Positions 39,160 to 48,048 of a DNA stretch of 64,000 nucleotides are shown piece after piece. The stretch comes from Ardenticatenia bacterium. GTDB taxonomy: Bacteria; Chloroflexota; Anaerolineae; Ardenticatenales; Ardenticatenaceae. The stretch spans positions 1 to 64,000 of the forward strand of contig JAUZRY010000079.1 in the NCBI GenBank assembly GCA_030949995.1, read 5' to 3'. Position numbers and translations under genes: made by a program. The notes under the pieces were generated by a model. That model worked only from the letters and a program-made list of their open reading frames with translations. It ran no database searches and was not told where the DNA came from. How positions within the stretch are numbered: the first letter of the stretch is position 1; every line of letters begins with the position of its first letter.

Positions 39160-41832
39160 ATGAGTGTACCCAAGTCAAGTCACGATATCCGCCGGACATT
39201 TCTGGAGTACTTCGCGGAGTTGGGCCATGAAATCGTGCCCAGCTCCTCACTGGTGCCGGCCGGTGATCCCACCCTGCTCTTCACCAATGCCGGCATGAAC
39301 CAGTTCAAGGACCTCTTCTTGGGGCTGGAGAAACGCTCCTACACGCGCGCCGCTTCTGCCCAGAAGTGTATGCGCGTCTCGGGCAAGCACAACGACCTGG
39401 AGAATGTAGGCCCATCCCCGCGCCACCACACCTTCTTCGAAATGTTGGGCAACTTCAGCTTCGGCGATTACTTCAAGAAAGAGGCCATCGAGTACGCCTG
39501 GGTGTTGCTTACGGACGTGTTCCAGTTGCCTGTGGAGCGCCTGTGGGCAACGGTCTACCTGGATGACGATGAGGCGTTCGAGTACTGGACACGCTTCCTC
39601 CCCCCGGAGCGCATCTTGCGCTTCGGCAAGGAAGAGAACTTCTGGGAAATGGGGGAGACCGGGCCGTGCGGCCCCTGCTCCGAGATCCACTACTACTTGG
39701 GGCCCCTCGATCAACAGACGGCCGAAGGTGTCAACCGCGACGACGAGTACGTCGAGCTCTGGAACCTGGTCTTCATGCAGTTCGACCGGGACGCCGATGG
39801 GAACATGACCCCCTTGCCCAAACCCTCCATTGACACGGGCATGGGGCTGGAACGCATTGCCATGGTGATGCAAGGGGTCCGGAGCACCTATGAGACTGAC
39901 CTGTTTCTGCCCATCATGGACCGCATCCAGGCGCTGCTAGGCCACACGGACGCCGACCGCCAGGCCAACACGATTGGCTACCGGGTAATTGCCGACCACC
40001 TGCGGGCAGCCACTTTCCTGGTGGGCGACGGCGTGCTGCCCGGCAGCGAAGGGCGCAGCTACGTGGCGCGTCTGATCTTGCGGCGGGCCATGCGGTTCGG
40101 CCATCAGTTGGGCTTCGACGACCCCTTTGTGGCCCAAGTGGCCGAAACGGTGATCGACGAATACGGCCACCACTACCAGGAGCTGAAGGAGCGGCAAGAC
40201 TTCATCCTCCAAGTCCTGGCTCAGGAGGAAGAGCGCTTCCGCCAGACGCTCGAGACGGGCACCGCCCTCCTCGACGAGTTGTTGGACCGGCTCGAACAGA
40301 GGGGGGAGCACGTGGTGCCCGGCGAAGAAGCCTTCCGCCTCTACGACACGTATGGGTTCCCCTATGACTTGACCCGCCTCATCGCCGAGGAGCGGGGCTT
40401 CTCCGTGGATCGCGCGGGGTTCGACCGCGCCATGGCCGAACAGCGGGCCAAGGCCCGTGCGGCCAGCGCCTTCGACACCGAGAAATGGGCCTACCGGTAC
40501 CGGGACGTGGATGCGGCCTGCTCGTTTGTGGGCTACGATTACAGCCAGTTGACAGAGGTGCCAACGCAGATTCTGGTCATCTTCCGCGATGGCGAGCGCG
40601 TTCCGGCGGCCCGTGCGGGCGATACCGTGGAACTTGTGCTCAGTGTCACCCCCTTCTACGCCGAAGGGGGTGGTCAAGTGGCCGACGCGGGCATCGTCGA
40701 AACGGACTACGGCCGTGTGCTGATCACCGACGTGCAGCGCGCCCGTGAGGACTTGTGGGTCCACTTCGGGACTGTCGTCGAGGGCACTATCCGGGAGCTG
40801 GAGAGTGCTCGGGCCTCCGTGGACGTGGAACGCCGCTGGGACATCATGCGCAACCACACCGCCACACACCTCCTCCACCGGGCCTTGCGCAACGTCTTGG
40901 GCGAACACGCCGAACAGCGGGGCTCGCTCGTAGCACCCGACTACCTGCGCTTTGACTTCCTTCACCTTCAAGCAGTCACCCGCGAGGAGCTTAGGCGCAT
41001 TGAACAGGAGGTCGTCGAGCACATCATGGCCGACGAGGCAGTCACGTGGGAGTACATGCCCCGCCAGGAAGCCATGGCCCAGGGGGTGACGGCCCTCTTC
41101 GGCGAGAAGTACGGCGAGACGGTGCGCGTGCTTCGCATCGGCAGCCCTGATGGGCGCAACGGCCGGGGGGAGATCTACTCGGCCGAGCTGTGCGGGGGCA
41201 CCCACGTCATCCACACCGGTCAAATCGGCCCCTTCCTCATTGTGAGCGAGAGCAGCATCGGCAACAGTATTCGGCGCATTGTGGCCTACACCGGCCGCAA
41301 AGCCACTGAATACATCCGCGAACACCTCGACCACTGGAACGACATGGCCCGTGCATTGGGCGTGCCGGCAGAGCGGCTGCCCGCCCACGTGCGCACCTTG
41401 GATGTGGAATTGCATCGACGGGAGAAGATCATTGCCGACCTGCGGCGCAAGCTGGCCAGCCTTCAGGTCCGGGAACTGGTGGAGCATCACCAGAGCCGCG
41501 TGGACGGTGTGCCGGTGGTGGCTGCTCGAGTGGAGGCCTTGGGCACCGAACATCTGCGCGATCTGGCTGATCTGGTGCGCGACCGCCTGGGCTCTGGCGT
41601 GGCTGTCCTGGGCACGGTCAGTGACGGAAAACCCCTCCTTGTGGCCGCAGTGACGCCCGACCTGGCCGAGCGTGGCCTCCACGCCGGCCACCTGGCCAAA
41701 CATGTGGCCCAACTGATGGGCGGTGGCGGCGGCGGCCGGCCCACCATGGCCCAGGCCGGCGGACGGGACGCCACCAAGTTGCCCGAGGCGCTCCAACAGG
41801 TGCCCGACATCGTGCGCCAGATGTTGGCTTGA
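39160..41832 (+). CDS. alaS: Alanyl-tRNA synthetase
   Basis: A full-length, 890-residue class II synthetase. The catalytic core starts with SSHDIRRTFLEYFAELGHEIVPS and includes GETGPCGPCSEIHY and SIDTGMGLERIAMV. The editing domain has HTATHLLHRAL and the zinc motif CGGTHV. A DHHA1/C-Ala tail contains GGGGGGRPTMAQAGG. ATG 39160 is preceded by AGGTAGGG; GTG 39151 is in frame but too close to that site. Confidence 0.98.
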   Translation: MSVPKSSHDIRRTFLEYFAELGHEIVPSSSLVPAGDPTLLFTNAGMNQFKDLFLGLEKRSYTRAASAQKCMRVSGKHNDLENVGPSPRHHTFFEMLGNFSFGDYFKKEAIEYAWVLLTDVFQLPVERLWATVYLDDDEAFEYWTRFLPPERILRFGKEENFWEMGETGPCGPCSEIHYYLGPLDQQTAEGVNRDDEYVELWNLVFMQFDRDADGNMTPLPKPSIDTGMGLERIAMVMQGVRSTYETDLFLPIMDRIQALLGHTDADRQANTIGYRVIADHLRAATFLVGDGVLPGSEGRSYVARLILRRAMRFGHQLGFDDPFVAQVAETVIDEYGHHYQELKERQDFILQVLAQEEERFRQTLETGTALLDELLDRLEQRGEHVVPGEEAFRLYDTYGFPYDLTRLIAEERGFSVDRAGFDRAMAEQRAKARAASAFDTEKWAYRYRDVDAACSFVGYDYSQLTEVPTQILVIFRDGERVPAARAGDTVELVLSVTPFYAEGGGQVADAGIVETDYGRVLITDVQRAREDLWVHFGTVVEGTIRELESARASVDVERRWDIMRNHTATHLLHRALRNVLGEHAEQRGSLVAPDYLRFDFLHLQAVTREELRRIEQEVVEHIMADEAVTWEYMPRQEAMAQGVTALFGEKYGETVRVLRIGSPDGRNGRGEIYSAELCGGTHVIHTGQIGPFLIVSESSIGNSIRRIVAYTGRKATEYIREHLDHWNDMARALGVPAERLPAHVRTLDVELHRREKIIADLRRKLASLQVRELVEHHQSRVDGVPVVAARVEALGTEHLRDLADLVRDRLGSGVAVLGTVSDGKPLLVAAVTPDLAERGLHAGHLAKHVAQLMGGGGGGRPTMAQAGGRDATKLPEALQQVPDIVRQMLA

Positions 41833-42001
41833 ATGAACCTTCCTGCCCATAGCTTCCCGGCGTGGGTGGCTGCAAGGATGTTAGCGCTCGTGTTCCCAAA
41901 ATGTGGGGTACCCCTGAACCTCAAGTGGCCGGCAGGAACTCTTCCGCCGGCTCCTCTCTGTTGGGATGAAACCGTTGTTGTCAAGCCTTGACAGGAACCT
42001 G

Positions 42002-43252
42002 ATGGCCAGAGAACAAAAACCGCGTCGTACCCGGCCGCCTGCTGAAAACCAATCCCAGCGACGCGCGCTGCTCGACTTCGGCGCGAGTGGCGCGCGTGCC
42101 TTGTTGGTCGAGATGACCCCTGACGGGGCTGAAGTCCTGGGCTACGGCACGGCCGCGGGCAAGACAGGGTTCGTGGAACCAGGACACGCTGTGCGCCGGG
42201 ACGTGATCCTGCGCTTGGCCGAGACAGCGCTCACAGCCGCCGAACAGGAGACCACCCGCTACAACGCCCTGCCGGCCATCGCCGACGCGGCCCTCGTCTG
42301 CGTGAGCGGCCCGCTGTTGGAGACAGTGCCGGTGGTGCTCGACGTCAAGCGCGAGCGCCCCCGGACTCCTCTCTCCGCTGAGGAGTTCGAGCGCGCCTGG
42401 AAGCGTATCTGTCGGCGGGTCATCGACCGAGTGCACGAACTGGAGACTGAAGATCACGTCCGCCGGCGCCTGGTCACGGTGGAGTTTGTGGGCGCTGCTG
42501 TGGGCTCCCGTCAGCTCGTCACCTTTCCCGGGCCTGCCGGCACCACCCTCAGTGTAGCCGCCTGTGGGTTCACCTGGCCTGAGACTGGCCTCGACGTACT
42601 CCACCAAGTTGTGGCTGACCTGGAGCTGGAGCTCATGGAAGTGGTGCCGGCCTTGCAGGCGGTCGCGCGCGTGCTCCCAGTGGCCGAGGCCGTGTTGGTA
42701 GACGTGGGCCAGGTTCACACGGCCATTGGCCTGGTGGAGCATCACCGCCTGAGCCGCTCGGCCGATGTGTTGAAGGGAGGCCACTTCTTCACCGCGCGCA
42801 TCCGTGCGGCCCTGCGCATCTCCGAGCGTGCTGCCGAGGTGGCCAAACGACAATACGCGCTCGGTCACGGCGCGCCCGATGCCCGCGCGCGCCTGGCCGA
42901 CGTGTTGGAGGCGGCTGTTGAGGATTGGGCCGACGAAGTGGAGCAGGTGCTCATTCGCCTGGCAGCTTCGGTTCCCTTGCCCCCACGCATCTACATTTTC
43001 GGAGGAGGAGGGCGCCTGCCTGAGATCCTCTCCGTGTTGCGGCGGAGAAATTGGACGTCCCCTCTGCCGTTTCCGACGCGGCCCGCCGTGGACCGTCTCC
43101 TCCCCAATCGACTCCACGGCACACGGGACCCCCACGGCCTCCTGCAAACTCCGGAACAGGTGGCCATCGCGGCATTGGCGGCTTGGACGGCCTACCGGCC
43201 AGATGATGTAGAAGAGGTAGCCTGGCGTGGGTGGCAGGCGGTGGCAGGGTGA
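42002..43252 (+). CDS. FtsA/PilM-like actin-fold ATPase, unknown role
   Basis: A 416-residue protein with the actin-family layout: phosphate-1 LLDFGASGARALLVEM, phosphate-2 VLVDVGQVHTAIGLV followed by LKGGHFFTARI, and adenosine motif IYIFGGGGRLPEIL. FtsA/PilM proteins tether filaments or pili to the membrane. No amphipathic tail is obvious here, and no ftsZ or pil genes are adjacent. It lies 18 bp before the baseplate-J-like gene, suggesting a joint envelope function. ATG 42002 has AGGAAC upstream. Confidence 0.65.
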   Translation: MAREQKPRRTRPPAENQSQRRALLDFGASGARALLVEMTPDGAEVLGYGTAAGKTGFVEPGHAVRRDVILRLAETALTAAEQETTRYNALPAIADAALVCVSGPLLETVPVVLDVKRERPRTPLSAEEFERAWKRICRRVIDRVHELETEDHVRRRLVTVEFVGAAVGSRQLVTFPGPAGTTLSVAACGFTWPETGLDVLHQVVADLELELMEVVPALQAVARVLPVAEAVLVDVGQVHTAIGLVEHHRLSRSADVLKGGHFFTARIRAALRISERAAEVAKRQYALGHGAPDARARLADVLEAAVEDWADEVEQVLIRLAASVPLPPRIYIFGGGGRLPEILSVLRRRNWTSPLPFPTRPAVDRLLPNRLHGTRDPHGLLQTPEQVAIAALAAWTAYRPDDVEEVAWRGWQAVAG

Positions 43253-43270
43253 ACGGGTCGTGAGCGTCCA

Positions 43271-44821
43271 ATGAGCGAGATGGCTCGAACCGAACAGATC
43301 GTCCACTTAGAAGGCAATGAGGACGTTCACGCCGTGCGGGGCATCATCGCCCGCGCGCAGGCCGAGCGCCTAGTGCTGGTCGTGCCCCGCGGTCACAGGG
43401 CTTTTCGCTCGTTGGTGCGGCTCAAGCTCATCGCCCGACAGGCTCACGACCGCGGAGTGGACATTGCCCTGGTGACGCGGGACCCTGACGTGCGTGAGCT
43501 GGCCCGTGACATCCGCCTGGCGACCTTTCGCTCTGTGGGGGCTGCCCAAAAGGCCGACCGGTGGCGTCAGCCCTCGGCCAATGCGTTGGATTCCACTAAC
43601 GGCCACTACCGGGCTCCCCTGGACTGGCAACGGGGGCGTGAGGCCGTGCTCGCCCGTCGGGAACAGCTCGGGGCACCGGCCAACTGGGTGGACCGGTTCG
43701 TGCTCTTGGGCCTGGTGCTCGGCGTACTGATCGTGATCGTGGCCGGCGCTGTGCTCGTGGTCCCGGCGGCCACGATCACCCTGATCCCCGCCCAGTCCGA
43801 GCTGAACGTGCCCTTCGAGTTCACCGCCGACGTGAGGGCTGAAGGCGTTTTCCTGCGACAGGGGCGCATTCCGGCCCAGCGCCACGTGATCACCGTTGAG
43901 GGCACAGCCCAGACCGCGACCAGCGGGCGCAAGGATGTGCCGGATAAGCCGGCCACAGGCGCTGTGACGTTTGTCAACCTCTTGCCCCAAGACGTGCCCA
44001 TTCCGGCCGGCACAATCGTGCGCACCAGCGCCGCCGTCCCCATCCGCTTTCGTACCACCGAAGACGCTGTAGTGCCCGCCAACGGTCGCGTGTCCGTGCC
44101 GGTGGAGGCATTGAACCCTGGACCCACGGGCAACGTGGGCGCTATGTTGATTAACCAGGTAGAGGGTCCTGCTTCTACGGCTGTGCGTGTCTTCAACCCC
44201 GAGCCCACTCAGGGTGGAACTGTGCGCCAAGTCCAGGTGGTCACGGCGGCCGACAAGGACCAATTGCGCGCTCAACTCTCCCAACGTTTAGCCCAGGAGG
44301 CCCGCACGGCCTTGGAGCGAGCTGTGCCCGAGGGCTTTGTGCTGGTGCCGGGAAGCGTCACCATCGAGCCGGTGACCGAAACCTTTGACCGCCTGGTAGA
44401 CGAACAGGCCGACGTGCTGATGCTCCAATACCGGCTGCGCGCTTCCGGGCTCATTGTGAACCAGCGCGACGTGCTGCGTGTGGGCAGGCGGACCGTTCAG
44501 GCTCAAGTTCCTCCAGACCGCATTCTCCTGGAAGAGGGCTTTCGCGTCCAGTTGATGAGCGGTGAACCCCTGGGCGACGGTGAGATGCGCGTGACGGCTA
44601 CCGTCACCGGGGTCACGGCCGCGCGCATTGACGGCAACGCCGTGCGCGACTTGGTGCGAGGTCAGCCCGTAGATGAGGCCTATGCCGTGTTGGTGCAGCG
44701 CTTGCCCCTCGCCGCCGACCCCGGGATTGACCTCTCGCCAGCCTGGTGGTCCCGAATGCCCTACTTGCCCCTGCGCATCACCGTGCGGGTGGCTGCCCTG
44801 CCCCCGTCACCGGGAGGATAA
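43271..44821 (+). CDS. Single-pass membrane protein with baseplate-J-like domain
   Basis: A 516-residue protein. Residues 1-~80 form a small alpha/beta domain (VLVVPRGHRAFRSLVRLKLIARQA). One strong membrane helix (about 143-168, LLGLVLGVLIVIVAGAVLVV) follows, then a long beta-rich extracellular part. This includes the baseplate-J-like segment: TGAVTFVNLLPQDVPIPAGTIV, IRFRTTED, ALNPGPTGNVGAMLINQVEG. There is no phage context, so a structural envelope role is more likely than a tail component. ruvX starts one base after its stop. Confidence 0.75.
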   Translation: MSEMARTEQIVHLEGNEDVHAVRGIIARAQAERLVLVVPRGHRAFRSLVRLKLIARQAHDRGVDIALVTRDPDVRELARDIRLATFRSVGAAQKADRWRQPSANALDSTNGHYRAPLDWQRGREAVLARREQLGAPANWVDRFVLLGLVLGVLIVIVAGAVLVVPAATITLIPAQSELNVPFEFTADVRAEGVFLRQGRIPAQRHVITVEGTAQTATSGRKDVPDKPATGAVTFVNLLPQDVPIPAGTIVRTSAAVPIRFRTTEDAVVPANGRVSVPVEALNPGPTGNVGAMLINQVEGPASTAVRVFNPEPTQGGTVRQVQVVTAADKDQLRAQLSQRLAQEARTALERAVPEGFVLVPGSVTIEPVTETFDRLVDEQADVLMLQYRLRASGLIVNQRDVLRVGRRTVQAQVPPDRILLEEGFRVQLMSGEPLGDGEMRVTATVTGVTAARIDGNAVRDLVRGQPVDEAYAVLVQRLPLAADPGIDLSPAWWSRMPYLPLRITVRVAALPPSPGG

Positions 44822-44822
44822 T

Positions 44823-45302
44823 GTGGCCAGGGAGGAGACCAAGCGTCCCACATTGGGCATTGATTACGGGGAGTGCCGGGTGGGTGTGGCCTTCAGCCTG
44901 GGCTATGTGCCCCGTGCGCTGGCCGTTCTCCCCCACGGTGACATGGTTTCCCTCGTCAAACGCATCGTGGCCATCGCCGAGCGCGAAGGGGCCGAACAGA
45001 TCGTGGTCGGATGGCCTCTCAACGCCGACGGCACGGAAGGCGAACAGGCCCGCAAGAGCCGCACCTTTGCGGAAGCACTGGCTGCGGCGACGTCGCTGCC
45101 CGTCTACCTGTGGGACGAGCGCTTCACCAGCCAAGAAGCCCTCCACCAGATGATCGCCGCCGGCACTCGCCGAAAGGCGCGCCGCCACCGCTTGGACGCC
45201 GTGGCTGCGGCCTTGATTCTTCAGGATTTTTTCGAGCAAGCTGGTGTCAGTGCCCGGCGAGTCTCCTCCCCCGGAACCAAACGGAAAGGCCAAGAGGAGT
45301 AA
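44823..45302 (+). CDS. ruvX: RuvX/YqgF Holliday-junction resolvase-like protein
   Basis: A 159-residue RNase-H-fold protein linked to 16S pre-rRNA processing and proposed as a Holliday-junction resolvase. Motifs: LGIDYGECRVGVAFS (catalytic Asp), IVVGWPLNADGTEG, YLWDERFTSQEA and RRHRLDAVAAALILQ (third acidic residue). GTG 44823 follows GGGAGGA. It is packed between the baseplate-J-like gene and mltG. Confidence 0.93.
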   Translation: MAREETKRPTLGIDYGECRVGVAFSLGYVPRALAVLPHGDMVSLVKRIVAIAEREGAEQIVVGWPLNADGTEGEQARKSRTFAEALAAATSLPVYLWDERFTSQEALHQMIAAGTRRKARRHRLDAVAAALILQDFFEQAGVSARRVSSPGTKRKGQEE

Positions 45303-45306
45303 CAGG

Positions 45307-46761
45307 TTGTCCATGAATCAACTGGAACGGGAACTGGCCGACGTGGTCGGCGAACTACAACGCGTCCAGCAGGAGCTGCGCGAGGCGGCTGCCCGGTGGA
45401 ATGAGCTCCGCCAGGAGAGACGGCCCGACAAGAAGGCCATTGCCGAACTCGAAGCCCTGATGGCCACCTTGCGCCGCCGGCGTGGCGAGTTGCAAGACCG
45501 ACACCTGGCCCTCCGCCGACAGATGGCCGGCAAGGAGGCGGTTGACTTCCGCCCTGTATCCCCATCCCATCCTGCGACTCGGCGGAAGCCGAGGGCCCTT
45601 GGGCGGGCGGTGCTGGCCCTGGTGATGGTCGCTGCCGTGGTTGCCGGGGTGGGATTGGGCGCCCTGTGGGGAGTTACCCGCCTGCTTGCCCCGCCGCCGC
45701 TGAGGGGCGTGGCATCGGAGACCGAAGCAGAGACGGTGCTGGACGAAGACCCCAAGAGCTTGGAACAGCGCCTTATTGGCCTCTACTTGGCCTTTCGCCG
45801 CGATGACCTCATGCGGCCGGCCGGCGATGATGATACGCCGGTGATCTTCGTGGTCGAACCGGGTGAGACCGCTGTGACCATCGCACACCGCTTGGAGGCA
45901 GAAGGGCTCATCACCGATGCCAACCTCTTCCGCAGGCTCCTCGTCTACCGGGGCGCCGACCAGAAACTGGCCGCCGGCACGTATCAGTTGCGCCGTACCA
46001 TGACGATGGACGAGATCATTCTGGCCCTTCAGGCCGGGCGTCCTGAGGAGATCGTGATCACCATCCCGGAGGGGTGGCGAGCCGAGGAGATCGCCACACA
46101 CTTGGAAGCCCAAGGGCTCTTCTCGGCCGACGCCTACTTGGCTCTGGTGCGTGATCCGGCGCGCTTTCGAGAGGAGTTCCCCTTCTTGCAGGACGTGCCT
46201 GCCGGCACTACCTTGGAGGGCTTTCTCTTCCCGGACACGTACCGTGTTGTCAAGGGTGAAGCTGATCCAGAGGCGTTCATCCGAATGCAACTGGCCACCT
46301 TTGACCGGCGGGTGACCAAAGAGCTCCGGGAGGGCATGGCTGCCAAGGGCATGACGTTATACGAGGGCATCATCCTCGCCAGCTTGGTGGAGCGCGAGGC
46401 GGTGGTGGACGATGAGCGCCCGCTCATCGCGGGCGTCTTCGAGAACCGCTGGCGTGATGGCATGTTATTAAACGCGGACCCCACCGTCCAATACGCCCTT
46501 GGTTACCAGGAGGACCAAGGCACATGGTGGAAACGGCCCCTGACCTTGGAGGACTTGGAGGTGGACTCCCCTTACAACACGTACAAATACCCAGGACTCC
46601 CTCCTGGCCCCATCTGTAACCCCGGCCTAGCTGCCATTCGGGCAGTGGCCTTGGCCCCCCCTACCGATTTCTACTATTTCGTGGCCCGAGGGGACGGCAC
46701 CCACGTCTTCGCCCGAACGTTGGAGGAACACTTGCAAAACGTGGAACGATATCGCCGGTAG
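45307..46761 (+). CDS. mltG: Endolytic murein transglycosylase MltG with N-terminal coiled coil
   Basis: A 484-residue protein that cleaves nascent glycan strands in the periplasm. An unusual N-terminal cytoplasmic coiled coil (about 3-75, Glu/Arg/Leu heptads) is followed by a membrane helix (about 100-125, LALVMVAAVVAGVGLGALWGV), a LysM-like region and the YceG domain: TLEGFLFPDTY, the catalytic Glu in ILASLVEREAV, LLNADPTVQYALG, YNTYKYPGLPPGPICNPG. TTG 45307 is six bases after GAGGAG and five after the ruvX stop. ATG 45313 and GTG 45244 are alternatives. Confidence 0.92.
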   Translation: MSMNQLERELADVVGELQRVQQELREAAARWNELRQERRPDKKAIAELEALMATLRRRRGELQDRHLALRRQMAGKEAVDFRPVSPSHPATRRKPRALGRAVLALVMVAAVVAGVGLGALWGVTRLLAPPPLRGVASETEAETVLDEDPKSLEQRLIGLYLAFRRDDLMRPAGDDDTPVIFVVEPGETAVTIAHRLEAEGLITDANLFRRLLVYRGADQKLAAGTYQLRRTMTMDEIILALQAGRPEEIVITIPEGWRAEEIATHLEAQGLFSADAYLALVRDPARFREEFPFLQDVPAGTTLEGFLFPDTYRVVKGEADPEAFIRMQLATFDRRVTKELREGMAAKGMTLYEGIILASLVEREAVVDDERPLIAGVFENRWRDGMLLNADPTVQYALGYQEDQGTWWKRPLTLEDLEVDSPYNTYKYPGLPPGPICNPGLAAIRAVALAPPTDFYYFVARGDGTHVFARTLEEHLQNVERYRR

Positions 46762-46765
46762 GAAG

Positions 46766-47884
46766 CTACATGTGGCCAAGTTCTGACCGCATTTGCATGT
46801 GCCGCAAAATGTCGTTGCGCCGCACAAGTCCCAACAGGCGGTGGAGCTCGTCCACCACAGGAATTTGATGGATGTCCTCTTCGGTCATGATCCGAAAAGC
46901 ATCCCACAGGGTGGCCGACGGTGGCACAGTGCGCAGCCGTGCCGTGGGCGTCATAATTTGCACCACCGAAGTCACCGGGTGCACCTCGGGAGGCACCTTG
47001 CGCACATCCTTCAGGGTGACAATGCCCAGAACGCGGCCGTCAGCAGCCACTAAATAGGCGCGTTCTCCCTCGCGAAGAATGCGTTTGACCAAACTGGCCA
47101 GGGTCTCCTCCGGGGAGGTGAGGGGCACATGAGTGCGCATACAATCCTGCACGTGAACGTTCTTGAGGACTTCCTCGAGCACCACTTGTCGGTAGGAGGC
47201 CCGGGCCGCGTTGAGCAAAAACCAGCCAATAAAGGCCAGCCACAGGCCGTTAAACACCAGGCCGCGCAGGGCCAACAACGCGCCGACGAGAATGAAGAGC
47301 CAAGCAATCACCTCGCCCACGCCGGAGGCGATGCGCGAGGCCCGCGTGAAGCTGCCGGTCACTGCCCACACCAGGCTGCGGAGGATACGGCCCCCGTCCA
47401 AGGGGAAGCCGGGGATGAGGTTGAAGAGGGCCAACAGGATGTTGACGAACCCCAGATATCTGGAGGCCACCTGCACCTGGGCCACTGGGGCAAGCCATCC
47501 CAGGAGGAAGAAGCCCACGCCCAGCGCCACACTGGTTGCCGGCCCCACCGCTGCTATCAGGAACTCGTCAATCGCCCGGCGGGGTTCGCCCTCCAGCTCA
47601 GCCACGCCGCCGAAGATGAAGAGCGTGATGCCGCGAACCCGTTGCCCGAGCGCTTGGGTCATTAAGCTGTGGGCGAGCTCGTGGAGCAGCACGGAGAGAA
47701 AGAAGAGCAGGCTGGTGATCAACCCCACGATCCAATACGCCATGGGTGACCAGTGGGGATAGCGGGCCGGAAAGTAGGAGGAGGCCAAGGAGAACGTCAC
47801 GAGCGCGAAGATGAGAAACCAACTTGCGTCAACGGAGATCGGAATGCCGAAAAGTCGGGCAATTCGCAGTCGGCTCTCAGTCAT
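46766..47884 (-). CDS. Site-2 protease (M50 family) with two CBS domains
   Basis: A 372-residue intramembrane metalloprotease. HELAHSL (HExxH in a membrane helix) and FNLIPGFPLDGGRIL (third zinc ligand Asp) are present among about six helices. A C-terminal pair of CBS domains (about 250-370; MRTHVPLTSPEETLASL, IMTPTARLRTVPPSATLWDAF) may bind adenine nucleotides and gate activity. Related proteins cleave membrane-bound regulators. The substrate is unknown; the anti-sigma protein in this window is soluble and so an unlikely target. GGAGAG precedes ATG 47884. Confidence 0.92.
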   Translation of the reverse strand: MTESRLRIARLFGIPISVDASWFLIFALVTFSLASSYFPARYPHWSPMAYWIVGLITSLLFFLSVLLHELAHSLMTQALGQRVRGITLFIFGGVAELEGEPRRAIDEFLIAAVGPATSVALGVGFFLLGWLAPVAQVQVASRYLGFVNILLALFNLIPGFPLDGGRILRSLVWAVTGSFTRASRIASGVGEVIAWLFILVGALLALRGLVFNGLWLAFIGWFLLNAARASYRQVVLEEVLKNVHVQDCMRTHVPLTSPEETLASLVKRILREGERAYLVAADGRVLGIVTLKDVRKVPPEVHPVTSVVQIMTPTARLRTVPPSATLWDAFRIMTEEDIHQIPVVDELHRLLGLVRRNDILRHMQMRSELGHM

Positions 47885-47947
47885 GGGAACTCTCCAGGGT
47901 GTCCTGAATGAGTCCGGGCCGTGCCTTCTGGCCGGCACCCAGGACCG

Positions 47948-47975
47948 TTGGAACGGGTCAACTCTGGAGTATGAT
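47948..47975 (+). promoter_or_regulatory. Candidate promoter for the MFS gene
   Basis: TTGGAA (47948-47953), 16 bp, TATGAT (47970-47975), in the divergent region between the site-2 protease and the transporter. Confidence 0.4.
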
Positions 47976-48048
47976 AGCGCATGGGAGCTGTTCGTACAAC
48001 TCCTTTTTGGTGTCTGTGCCGGGAACTCACATCGGGGAATGGGGAAAG

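Noticed and set aside
39937..41850. 637-residue open frame antisense to alaS (and an 808-residue frame antisense to pheT at 51222-53648)
   Set aside because: Long antisense frames are expected in GC-rich genes. The translations are low-complexity and unlike known proteins, while the opposite strand encodes complete synthetases.
43271..44821. Prophage or contractile-injection baseplate locus
   Set aside because: Only one baseplate-J-like gene is present, with a membrane helix and housekeeping neighbours. No sheath, tube, portal or terminase genes occur in the window.
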